From Methylomarinum sp. (GTDB lineage: Bacteria; Pseudomonadota; Gammaproteobacteria; Methylococcales; Methylomonadaceae), in assembly GCA_013139755.1 (NCBI GenBank), contig WTAG01000210.1, positions 1 to 7,057 of the forward strand: a DNA stretch of 7,057 bases. Reading direction: 5' to 3'. The notes beneath the pieces were generated by a model, which saw only the letters and a list, made by a program, of their open reading frames with translations, searched no databases and was not told the origin of the DNA. Below, piece after piece: positions 1 through 5,787 of this stretch. The translations under genes were made by a program, and so were the position numbers. Numbering within the stretch: position 1 is the stretch's first letter; each line of letters starts with the position of its first letter.

Positions 1-2
1 AG

Positions 3-155
3 GGAGAGAAGGAATGGGGCGAATTTGTTGATGCTCTGGGTGTGATAACTGATGATAGTAAAGAAGCAAGTGCTGAATTAATCAATGCAACAAAAATTAT
101 TGGTGATGAACTGAAAGAAACCTATAAGCGTATTTCGGATCGGCTAAAAAAATAG
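3..155 (+). CDS. 3' end of an unrecognised protein gene (partial)
   Basis: This frame is open from the window edge to TAG at 153-155 and gives the last 50 residues of a protein. The other two forward frames are closed by stops in this stretch. The tail is strongly charged and looks helical: it begins GEKEWGEFVDALG and ends RISDRLKK. There is no cysteine, no signal peptide and no membrane segment in the visible part. I do not recognise the family, and the start and upstream domains lie outside the window. Two hairpins follow within 75 bases, consistent with the end of a transcript. Confidence 0.6.
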   Translation, partial: GEKEWGEFVDALGVITDDSKEASAELINATKIIGDELKETYKRISDRLKK

Positions 156-166
156 CATCATTTTGT

Positions 167-199
167 TTAGGGGCGGATGATTTATGTCTTCGTCCCTAA
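167..199 (+). terminator. Hairpin after the first gene, possible transcript 3' end
   Basis: The arms TTAGGGGCGGA (167-177) and TTCGTCCCTAA (189-199) pair over 11 positions, two of them G-T. Those pairs work as G-U only if the plus strand is transcribed, so this is better read as an RNA hairpin of the upstream gene than as a DNA palindrome. The loop is 11 bases. No run of T follows, so intrinsic termination would be weak, and a role as an RNA-protecting 3' stem is equally possible. Confidence 0.4.
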
Positions 200-207
200 C
201 TAAACAA

Positions 208-229
208 CCACCCGCTAAAAGGCGGGTGG
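208..229. repeat. Strong GC hairpin at the 3' end of the IS
   Basis: The arms CCACCCGC (208-215) and GCGGGTGG (222-229) form eight perfect base pairs around TAAAAG. Read on the minus strand, the loop is CTTTTA and a T-rich stretch follows, so it could end the tnpA transcript. It may also be the structure TnpA would recognise at its 3' end, or a bidirectional terminator shared with the gene to the left. Confidence 0.6.
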
Positions 230-243
230 GTTAGAGCGCTTGG

Positions 244-279
244 CGACTGAAAGTCGGGATACAGGGCGAATAGCCCTGT
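244..279 (-). repeat. Paired hairpins directly downstream of tnpA
   Basis: Two stems lie next to each other. One is ACAGGGC/GCCCTGT (261-267, 273-279), whose last base is the final base of the tnpA stop codon. The other is CGACT/AGTCG (244-248, 252-256) around a three-base loop. On the minus strand the second reads CGACTTTCAGTCG. Its centre, TTTCA, matches the loop of the hairpin on the other side of the element (735-751), as expected if one protein recognises both ends. Confidence 0.5.
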
Positions 280-704
280 CATTTATGCTCACCATATTCT
301 GTTTTAAAATTATCGTTCGGGTTTGCTTCAAAGTGATGCTCCAGATAATTCTTTATCATTTCTTCAGTCATCTGACCTACCGTGACACAAAAATACCCTC
401 GTGCCCAAAAATGTTTCCCCCCAGTAACGCTTTTTTAATTTTGGAAATTCTTCAAAGAGCTTTCTTGCACTACGCCCTTTTATCCGTCGCATTATTTCGC
501 TTGGTGCCATATTAGGGTATGTACGTGATCTTTACTAACAACACCTGACAAAATCTTAATTTCAAATGCTTCACAAGTTTGTCTTACCAACTCTCTTACC
601 CGCAAGCTAACATCACCATTTAATACCTGGTATCTATATTTTGTTACCCAAACAAAATGGTATTCGATGTTATAAACTGTATGACTGCCATAGCGATAAT
701 CCAT
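279..704 (-). pseudogene. tnpA: IS200/IS605 transposase TnpA, frameshifted by a deletion
   Basis: TnpA is a Y1-type HUH transposase that cuts and rejoins single-stranded DNA. The first frame starts at ATG 704-702 (MDYRYGSHTVYNIEYHFVW) and reaches the metal-binding motif DHVH, but then reads TLIWHQAK and stops after 70 codons. The rest is intact in another frame: NMAPSEIMRRIKGRSARKL, then YWGKHFWARGYF, then MIKNYLEHHFE, which carries the likely catalytic tyrosine, ending at TGA 281-279. From memory, relatives read HVHILVSAPPNMAPSE, so about 18 bases appear to be replaced by 2, a net loss of about 16 near 519-523. Unfused, neither half should be active. All other family landmarks are present, so the damage looks recent. 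Confidence 0.85.
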
Positions 705-734
705 TTCTTGAGTATAACATTTGAGATAAATCTG

Positions 735-763
735 TTCGCCTGAAAGGCGAAGGTTTTAACCTT
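735..763 (-). repeat. Hairpin and palindrome at the 5' side of the IS
   Basis: The stem TTCGCC (735-740) and GGCGAA (746-751) enclose TGAAA. The stem runs directly into the palindrome AAGGTT-TT-AACCTT (750-763), sharing the bases at 750-751. It lies about 30 bases upstream of the tnpA start, where IS200/IS605 elements carry the subterminal hairpin bound by TnpA. On the minus strand the loop is TTTCA, matching the hairpin at 244-256. Confidence 0.55.
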
Positions 764-948
764 ACGAATGGAAAATAAACCTGTGGTTTGTATATAGCCA
801 TGTAAAGTTTTTGCATCCAAGACGGAACGACAGATTTTTATAAAAATGAAAGAAAAACATCAAGGCTAGAATTAAGGATGATTGAACTTGTTACTATCTA
901 GAAAGTGAAGGTAGCAGGAAAATATTGCTTGGAAAATTAGGTTTTATC

Positions 949-978
949 TTGCTATTTTCTTTAACTTAGTAATACTAT
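949..978 (+). promoter_or_regulatory. Promoter candidate for the orphan gene at 1013
   Basis: A TTGCTA -35-like box (949-954) and a TACTAT -10-like box (973-978) are separated by 18 bases. A start of transcription near 985 would give a leader of about 28 bases before ATG 1013. Between the IS end at about 764 and this promoter I see no gene and no clear hairpin, only AT-rich sequence. Confidence 0.45.
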
Positions 979-1012
979 AAAATTAACAAGAATAGAATTG
1001 CTTGAGGTAGAT

Positions 1013-1882
1013 ATGAGTGTTCCAGACAGCTGCAAAAAAGTTCCAATGGTAAAAGGACAGAACCCGAACACCACAATTTATCGCTGCATTGGTAGGAAAC
1101 CAATTTCTGAAGGATTGATTATAAAAGCAGACCCCAACTATGAATCACCATGGATCTCGAAAAATCGACGTGACAATGTACACAATACATTGAGTAATGT
1201 AAATACCAGAGCTGCATTACAGATTAATACTTTTACCGACTCAGTAGGAAATGCGTGCGATAATTTTCAAAATTTCACAGATGATTTCTTTGAGAGCACT
1301 GAATTAGACGAGATGTCTGCTGATGTAGTTTCTAAAACATTAACCTCAGCCCTGAGTTTGTTCACAACCATTTTACCAACCCCTGCAAGCTTTCTCGGAA
1401 AGCTCATCCTAATGAATCTTTATGGGAGGTTACAAAGTGAGCTCTCATCTGCAATTAAGCCACCCAGACAAAAAGGTGTCTTAACTACGCTTGAATTGAA
1501 ACACATGGTTAGAAAACTCGCCACTTCAGCTAAGAAGACCATACCCAAGAATGGAAGTAGTGCCCATAAGAATATTCACGATGTGGTTACACGAATCCAA
1601 ATTAGCTTGCGAGACAATAAAAGAAATCTCTCAAAAGATGACGACTATTTTCTATACGATTTCCTCGATGTAGACGACACTGAAATGGAATTTGTTCTTG
1701 AATCATTCTACTGCATACCATCGCAGCAATATTCAATACAATTTCAAAAACATCTTTACCACAAATTAGTTGAACAATTTGCTAAATCTTGTGCTCCAGC
1801 TATGGACTCTCGCCCAACACGTCTAGACGGTAATTACTGGAAGGTTAAAAAAAGGGGATTTGACTTTATGTATAATTCATGA
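1013..1882 (+). CDS. Orphan 289-residue protein of unknown function
   Basis: I do not recognise this protein. ATG 1013 is preferred over an in-frame TTG at 998 because GAGG at 1004-1007 lies at proper ribosome-binding distance. It has no signal peptide. The N-terminal 100 residues are polar and rich in Asn, Asp and Thr. A moderately hydrophobic, helix-like stretch lies at about residues 105-147 and contains SALSLFTTILP and FLGKLILMNLYG; it could bury in a core or a membrane. A Lys/Arg-rich region follows at about 162-206, then an acidic patch (SKDDDYFLYDFLDVDDTEMEF, about 207-227), and a basic C terminus. The gene stands alone between two decayed insertion sequences, with its own promoter and no same-strand partner. 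This is typical of horizontally acquired cargo, but no function can be assigned. Confidence 0.7.
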   Translation: MSVPDSCKKVPMVKGQNPNTTIYRCIGRKPISEGLIIKADPNYESPWISKNRRDNVHNTLSNVNTRAALQINTFTDSVGNACDNFQNFTDDFFESTELDEMSADVVSKTLTSALSLFTTILPTPASFLGKLILMNLYGRLQSELSSAIKPPRQKGVLTTLELKHMVRKLATSAKKTIPKNGSSAHKNIHDVVTRIQISLRDNKRNLSKDDDYFLYDFLDVDDTEMEFVLESFYCIPSQQYSIQFQKHLYHKLVEQFAKSCAPAMDSRPTRLDGNYWKVKKRGFDFMYNS

Positions 1883-2098
1883 GCGTTCCTATTAAAACAT
1901 AGTCTTGGAAGGAAACATCCTGAAAACTAGCCCTCTAAAGTCCACCAAGATACGTTTCTTCATATTTTACAAAATAGGCTGCCAGCGATAAAGGAGTCGA
2001 GGGTTTAAAAGCATGAAAATTAGATGAAAAAAGACTTGCATTTGTCGAAATATTTTTTGAGATTTTTCCATTTTTCACCCTAAAAATGGTTGTCCCCC
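1883..2098. other. Stretch without a recognisable gene
   Basis: No open frame with a start and ribosome-binding site is visible on either strand. The right half leads directly into the transposase fragment at 2099 and may be the non-coding left edge of that former element. No convincing terminator follows the gene that ends at 1882. Confidence 0.4.
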
Positions 2099-2377
2099 AT
2101 GGTCAAGAACCTCTCCTTAAATGATTACCTATTGGCTCATTTCAATGAAAGTATGGAAAAATTATTAGCAGCAGAACGACACCCTATCTGGCCACGATCA
2201 TGCCCCGAAATGACTGATATTAACTTTATTCGTCTCGGACTATTTCGCTGCATTAGCACAGTCGATAGTGGTCGCCACTTTATACAAACAACCGAAGAAG
2301 TTAAGGGTGAACTCCTGCCTCACTCAACTTACTTTAAATCACTTAGAATAACTGGGCTCAGGTACAAATTAAATTAG
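2099..2377 (+). pseudogene. N-terminal fragment of an IS4-like DDE transposase
   Basis: ATG 2099 opens a frame of 92 residues to TAG 2375-2377. The part up to about residue 82 (MVKNLSLNDYLLAHFNES, then MTDINFIRLGLFRCISTV, then HSTYFKSL) resembles the N-terminal region of IS4-type transposases, which precedes the DDE catalytic core. This is from memory of the family. Full-length members are several times longer, and none of the catalytic core is present. The reading after HSTYFKSL (ITGLRYKLN) does not look like the family, so the break probably lies near 2340. An in-frame TTG at 2090 is less likely as start. Non-functional remnant. Confidence 0.6.
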
Positions 2378-2581
2378 AAAGAGCAAAAACTGAAATCTGA
2401 CATTTGCAAAGTTGAATGTCGAAAAAGGAAGTTCGGACGACTACCTCGCCATCGAAAGAACGAAGAGCAAGAGAACAGAAAAGATGAAACTTGCTTAATT
2501 TTTATAACGATCAAATCAACTTGCCTTAATTCTTCTAATGCAAAGTTCATCTTGCTGAAAATAGGACATTCTTATTCGTAG
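2378..2581 (+). pseudogene. Open stretch after the transposase stop, possible C-terminal remnant
   Basis: The frame of the transposase fragment stays open for 67 codons after its TAG, ending at TAG 2579-2581. It includes a very basic stretch, VECRKRKFGRLPRHRKNEEQ. Basic tails of this kind occur at the C termini of some DDE transposases, so it may be the far end of the same gene joined by an internal deletion. It has no start or ribosome-binding site of its own, and I cannot confirm homology. It may equally be decayed non-coding DNA. Confidence 0.25.
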
Positions 2582-2611
2582 TCCTGACACTGAAAACAGC
2601 AAGTTATTTAG

Positions 2612-2647
2612 GCATTATCGAGCGCACTAACGTGCCCCCGATAATGC
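2612..2647. repeat. Long hairpin left of the structured repeat
   Basis: The arms GCATTATCG (2612-2620) and CGATAATGC (2639-2647) pair perfectly over nine bases. An inner stem GCAC/GTGC (2624-2627, 2632-2635) caps the loop TAAC. The right arm shares 2641-2647 with the left arm of the larger inverted repeat 2641-2777, so both pairings cannot exist at once. Confidence 0.6.
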
Positions 2648-2777
2648 GAAGCTCAGTAGAACTGTCTAGAACCACCGATTATCGAAAATCCGATAACCAG
2701 TAGCTCCAGACAGATATTTTTTAAGCCTGTATCGCTATCGCTCACAAGCTTAAAAATACTCCTGAGCTTCGCGTTAT
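2641..2777. repeat. 137-base element bounded by 16-base inverted repeats
   Basis: ATAATGCGAAGCTCAG (2641-2656) and CTGAGCTTCGCGTTAT (2762-2777) are inverted copies with one mismatch in 16. They enclose copy 1 of the 100-base structured repeat almost exactly. The right arm contains TTA 2774-2776, which is the stop codon of the minus-strand AraC gene. It may be a small non-autonomous mobile element, or a terminator structure for that gene. No flanking target duplication is evident. Confidence 0.55.
2657..2756. repeat. 100-base structured dispersed repeat, copy 1
   Basis: This copy matches 6640-6739 in length and in 96 of 100 positions, in the same orientation. It folds into three stems: CTGTCT/AGACAG (2662-2667, 2708-2713), enclosing TTATCG/CGATAA (2679-2684, 2691-2696), then TTTTTAAGC/GCTTAAAAA (2718-2726, 2748-2756). 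The last loop contains a tandem ATCGCT. No coding potential is evident. Confidence 0.8.
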
Positions 2778-3796
2778 ATTCCATTGGTATTTTTAAAGGT
2801 CATTTTGTGACGGTAGTCCTTTGGAGATAAATCGTATTGCTGTTTAAATACCCGACTAAAATGAGACAAGTCGTTAAACCCCCACCGAAAAGCAATATCA
2901 GAAATTCGGTCTCCAATATTGATAGGGTCAAGCAAATCATTGTGGCAATTTTCAAGCCTACGTCTCCAGATATAGCGCATCAAAGAAGTCTCTTCCTTTT
3001 GAAAGAGTCTATTAATATATCGAGAAGACAACCCAATATCATTGGCAACTATAGTGGGGTTTATGTCTGAATTGGATAGATGCACTTCAATATATGTCTT
3101 GATTCTGTTAAGGGTTAGGGAGTGACTATTGGATAGGTTGAATTTTTCCGGACGTACCGCTGCCAAAGCTAAAGTTAACAGATCCAGTGAATAGTCAAAC
3201 AGTGCGTAAAATTCAGGTACGGTTAACTGATTTGTCTGGTTTAAAGTGGAACGGATAAAGTTCGAAGCAATAGCACCTGTACCAGAATTTCCGGGAATAC
3301 GTAATGCAGTACAGTGTTCAATCCCGGAAACTCTGTCTCTAAGTATGGAGCGTGGAATAGAAATTATCAGTTTAGAAAATGTTTTAGAGCAACTGATCTG
3401 ATGTGCTTGCGTAGCGTCGTAAATTGATATATCACCTGGTTGTAAAAAAACTTCTTTTCCATTTTGTTGTAAACGGTAATTACCGGAAAGGAGAACTACC
3501 GCAAAATAGGCATCCTGACTGTACAAATTGGGTTCGAGAGACTTTCGCTTAAGCTCTATTTCATTGGATTGAATGGAAGACAGCCGAAGATCTTTCCATG
3601 GATAAATAACCATTTCGTTAAACAAGTTGCCATTAGCGGGAGGCGTAATTTCAACTTTGGCATATTCCCTATTAATAAATTCATGTAACCATTCTCGCCT
3701 TTCATTTACCGGAAGATCATTTGTCGAGTATTTCATACCTAGCGTTGAGGCTAGCTTTCCTTTTGATTGAGAGAATTTAAAACTATCAGTCTTCAT
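2774..3796 (-). CDS. AraC-family transcriptional regulator, FeaR/NphR-like
   Basis: This is a 340-residue activator. The C-terminal third (about 227-340) is a typical AraC DNA-binding domain with two helix-turn-helix units: VANDIGLSSRYINRLFQKE at about 250-268 and SDIAFRWGFNDLSHFSRVF at about 299-317, followed by LSPKDYR. The N-terminal region has an all-beta sensor (YFAVVLLSGNYRLQQ, then LQPGDISIYDATQAHQI at about 118-134). This layout resembles FeaR and NphR, which respond to aromatic amines, phenols or acids. The start is uncertain: ATG 3796 is chosen, ATG 3736 (MKYSTNDLPVNERREW) fits family starts equally well, and earlier starts at 3868 (ATG) and 3883 (TTG) would add an odd hydrophobic leader. 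None has a clear ribosome site. It diverges from the operon at 3995 and probably controls it. Its stop codon lies inside the inverted repeat ending at 2777. Confidence 0.85.
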   Translation of the reverse strand: MKTDSFKFSQSKGKLASTLGMKYSTNDLPVNERREWLHEFINREYAKVEITPPANGNLFNEMVIYPWKDLRLSSIQSNEIELKRKSLEPNLYSQDAYFAVVLLSGNYRLQQNGKEVFLQPGDISIYDATQAHQISCSKTFSKLIISIPRSILRDRVSGIEHCTALRIPGNSGTGAIASNFIRSTLNQTNQLTVPEFYALFDYSLDLLTLALAAVRPEKFNLSNSHSLTLNRIKTYIEVHLSNSDINPTIVANDIGLSSRYINRLFQKEETSLMRYIWRRRLENCHNDLLDPINIGDRISDIAFRWGFNDLSHFSRVFKQQYDLSPKDYRHKMTFKNTNGI

Positions 3797-3883
3797 CGGA
3801 TAAATGACTATAAAAATTTTTCTAGCTTCAATAATAAGAGTAATCAAACTTGAGGTAAACAAAAACATGACCGTATCAGTCAA

Positions 3884-3994
3884 ATAATCGTTCCGTTACA
3901 GACGAGAAATACAGAGTAAATCAATATATAGTTTGACCTTGCGATAACTTATAGCGTGATGCTTTGTGTATTTTTGATAAAAAAAGGAAATGAA
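3884..3994. promoter_or_regulatory. Divergent control region between regulator and operon
   Basis: This AT-rich intergenic space must carry promoters for both directions. On the plus strand TTGACC (3934-3939) resembles a -35 box, but no good -10 box lies 16-18 bases downstream, which fits a promoter needing an activator. GCGAT and GCGTGAT recur near 3941 and 3954 and could be half-sites. AAGGAAA at about 3984-3990 is the ribosome site for the gene starting at 3995. Binding by the adjacent AraC protein is inferred only. Confidence 0.4.
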
Positions 3995-4477
3995 ATGAAC
4001 CAAGATTCAAGACATGCAGGAAATGTACTTTTACTCAGAGGGGCTGCATTATGGTTATTGATGGCTTTGTTTTTGGCATGGTGTTTAGTAGGTACCAGCT
4101 TTGGCATGCCATTTATGACGATGATATTCAAAGGCTTTCATCGATTACTGCAAGCTCATATTGACTTTTTGTTAATGAGTGCCCTTATATTCGGTGTTTA
4201 CTCAGCAAAAGTAACTCTACCCTGGCATGTGTGCTGGTCAATGGTTATTGGTGCATTTACCAATTCAAGTATGTTTTTATTTATGTCTATGTTTCCAATA
4301 TTATTCGATGCCAAGGCAGAAAATTTTGCTCCTGAAGGGATTTTTCCCATGCTTTTTCATGTTTATTTATTTTCCAGTATTAGCATTACAACTTATGGCT
4401 TTGGCATGGCAGCAATTATTATTTTTCGGTCAACATTTGCTACATCCCAGAAAAATTTATTATCGGAGGATTTATGA
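3995..4477 (+). CDS. Four-helix membrane protein, styrene oxide isomerase-like
   Basis: This is a 160-residue inner-membrane protein with four likely membrane helices at about 12-33, 56-72, 79-102 and 118-144. ATG 3995 is chosen because AGGAAA precedes it; a GTG at 3956 lacks one. Length, helix pattern and local motifs resemble styrene oxide isomerase (StyC), which rearranges epoxides to aldehydes using haem b. The match AH-x5 then TN-x4-LF around residues 54-96 mirrors AH and SN-x4-LF in StyC. If aligned this way, the haem-ligand histidine is His55 and one active-site asparagine is Asn90. The catalytic tyrosine would be Phe94 and the second asparagine Met61. So it may bind haem but catalyse something else. 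It could also belong to the related hydroxylaminobenzene mutase-type membrane family. The gene overlaps the next by ATGA, indicating coupled translation. Family call from memory; moderate confidence. Confidence 0.5.
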   Translation: MNQDSRHAGNVLLLRGAALWLLMALFLAWCLVGTSFGMPFMTMIFKGFHRLLQAHIDFLLMSALIFGVYSAKVTLPWHVCWSMVIGAFTNSSMFLFMSMFPILFDAKAENFAPEGIFPMLFHVYLFSSISITTYGFGMAAIIIFRSTFATSQKNLLSEDL

Positions 4478-5130
4478 GTAAAATATACGGTAAACAACAT
4501 GAAAAAATGCAGGAGAAATTTGATACAAAACAATTGGCTGACACTGTTGGTGAAAACATTGTTCAATCTGAGATTAGCGATGAAAATAAAAGTTTTATTG
4601 AATCACGAGACATGTTTTTTCTGACTACTGTCGATCACCGCGGGTATCCAACATGTTCCTATAAAGGTGGCAATCCTGGATTTGTGAAGGTAATAGATAG
4701 TAAAACACTGGCATTTCCAAGTTACGATGGAAATGGAATGTTCCTATCAATGGGAAATATTACTGCCTGTAACAAAATCGGAATGCTGTTTATCAATTTT
4801 GAGATACCGCATCGTGTTCGTGTGCATGGGATCGCAACCGTAAGTAGTGATGATGCTTTAATCGAAGACTTTCATGAGGCTGAGCTAATTGTGCGCGTCA
4901 ATACCACAGAAATTTTTGAAAATTGTCCACGGTATATTCATAAATACAAACGGTTAGAGACTTCAAAATATGTTCCTCAAGCTGAATGTAAAACGCCTGC
5001 AGCACAATGGAAACGTATTGATGTATTACAGGATACATTACCCAAACGGGATCAGACAATTGCTGAAGAATCAGGCGGAACCATTACACCTGAGGAATAT
5101 GGGGAGCTAGTAACGAAAGGTAAAGCTTGA
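4474..5130 (+). CDS. Flavin-binding PNPOx-like protein
   Basis: This is a 218-residue soluble protein with a split-barrel flavin-binding fold related to pyridoxamine 5'-phosphate oxidase. Family hallmarks are SRDMFFLTTVDHRGYPTCSY (about 44-63), GNPGFVKV (about 66-73), LAFPSYDGNGMFLSMGNI (about 79-96) and GMLFINFEIPHRVRVHG (about 103-119). Such predicted flavin-nucleotide-binding proteins usually hold FMN; their substrates are mostly unknown, and this is not the PdxH vitamin B6 enzyme. Residues 165-218 form a polar C-terminal extension with a PxAEC motif. The start ATG overlaps the upstream stop (ATGA) and follows GGAGGA at a short spacing of three bases. It is likely co-transcribed with the membrane protein and the cupin gene. 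Confidence 0.8.
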   Translation: MSKIYGKQHEKMQEKFDTKQLADTVGENIVQSEISDENKSFIESRDMFFLTTVDHRGYPTCSYKGGNPGFVKVIDSKTLAFPSYDGNGMFLSMGNITACNKIGMLFINFEIPHRVRVHGIATVSSDDALIEDFHEAELIVRVNTTEIFENCPRYIHKYKRLETSKYVPQAECKTPAAQWKRIDVLQDTLPKRDQTIAEESGGTITPEEYGELVTKGKA

Positions 5131-5227
5131 GATGGAATAACTCGTTAACAATATAGGGCTATCTTGATACGACCAATCATAGAGAAATTAATTATATTTA
5201 ACAGACATTTATCTGGAGATATTCAAA

Positions 5228-5666
5228 ATGACAACTTACAATTTTGATGACAGTAATATTCAATGGAATAAACTTGAAGGTATTGAGCATCTTGCCTACT
5301 CAATTCTCAATATTAACGAAAAAGATAAAATCGTCGATCTGATTTTTAAGCTAGAAGCAAACAAACAAACAAATAGTTTTACATCGACATAAGGCGCTTA
5401 ATAACTCATTTGTAATTCAGGGAGAGCATCGCCTTTATGAGACGAATGGCAAGCTCAAAGAAATTCGTTCTGTCGGAAGTTATACTTCAAGTCCTGCTAG
5501 TGATGAGCCTCATCGGGAATGTGGAGGAGACGAAGGTGCAATCGTATTATTTAGTATTCGAGGAAGTGATGGTGTTTTTTATGAAGTACTAGATGATGAT
5601 CAAAACCTGATTGGTTCGTTAAGCATGCAAGATTTTGTGGAGTTATATAAGACAAGCCAAAAGTAG
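5228..5666 (+). pseudogene. Cupin protein (dihydroxyacetophenone dioxygenase-like), frameshifted
   Basis: ATG 5228, preceded by GGAG (5215-5218), opens a frame that stops at TAA 5390-5392 after 54 codons. The rest of the protein continues one frame over to TAG 5664-5666. Removing one CAAA from the (CAAA)4 tract at 5358-5373 joins them into a 144-residue protein. The join then reads LEANKQIVLHRHKALNNSF, restoring the cupin metal motif HxH (His51, His53). The second half has VIQGEHRLYE, GSYTSSPASDEPHRE (His94) and VLFSIRG. This resembles cupins annotated as 2,4'-dihydroxyacetophenone or acetylacetone dioxygenases, Fe-dependent C-C bond cleaving enzymes. The gene lies 97 bases after the PNPOx-like gene. 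As written the protein lacks its metal site; either recently inactivated, phase-variable, or a sequencing error. Confidence 0.75.
5358..5373 (+). repeat. (CAAA)4 tetranucleotide tract in the cupin gene
   Basis: Four perfect CAAA units. With three units the cupin frame is continuous; with four it shifts and stops 16 bases later. Tracts of this kind are prone to strand slippage, although four units is short for a contingency locus. Confidence 0.9.
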
Positions 5667-5758
5667 AAAAAAAGAAAAAAGGTGTCAGGTCTTGGTGCGA
5701 CAAGCAATTTTCGTGGAGAACATAAGCCTGACAACTACCACACTTTTTATAACCAGTC
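5667..5758. repeat. REP-like hairpin remnant downstream of the cupin gene
   Basis: After an A-rich run, GTCAGG (5684-5689) can pair with CCTGAC (5727-5732), enclosing a small stem CTTG/CAAG (5691-5694, 5701-5704). The opening GGTGTCAGGTCTTG resembles, from memory, palindromes that flank REP-associated tyrosine transposases in gammaproteobacteria. No transposase is present here. No gene is visible between 5667 and 5861. Confidence 0.35.
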
Positions 5759-5787
5759 GTTCAACCCGCCGAGCGAGTTAACTCATG

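Larger units (their letters stand above)
206..764 (-). mobile_element. IS200/IS605-family insertion sequence, probably inactive
   Basis: This is a minus-strand tnpA remnant (279-704) flanked by hairpins instead of ordinary terminal inverted repeats, the pattern of IS200/IS605 elements, which move as single strands. On the 5' side of tnpA there is a stem TTCGCC/GGCGAA (735-740 and 746-751) next to a palindrome AAGGTT-TT-AACCTT (750-763). On the 3' side there are stems at 261-279, 244-256 and 208-229. No tnpB is present, so it is the IS200 type with tnpA only. Exact ends cannot be fixed without a sister copy; 206-764 is an estimate that encloses the hairpins. Confidence 0.6.

Noticed and set aside
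240..515. Plus-strand open frame of 91 codons
   Set aside because: It lies antisense to the second half of the tnpA remnant, whose conserved residues are on the minus strand, and has no ribosome site.
2641..2777. Integron attC interpretation of the structured repeat
   Set aside because: Length and hairpins fit, but neither end carries the RYYYAAC/GTTRRRY pair, and copy 2 lacks the outer arms.
2837..3070. Plus-strand open frame of 77 codons
   Set aside because: It is antisense to the helix-turn-helix region of the AraC gene, which is clearly the coding strand.
3949..4131. Minus-strand open frame of 60 codons
   Set aside because: It is antisense to the four-helix membrane protein gene and lacks any recognisable content.
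4227..4481. Plus-strand open frame of 84 codons, alternate frame
   Set aside because: It is a shadow within the membrane protein gene, and the real frame is the one coupled by ATGA to the next gene.
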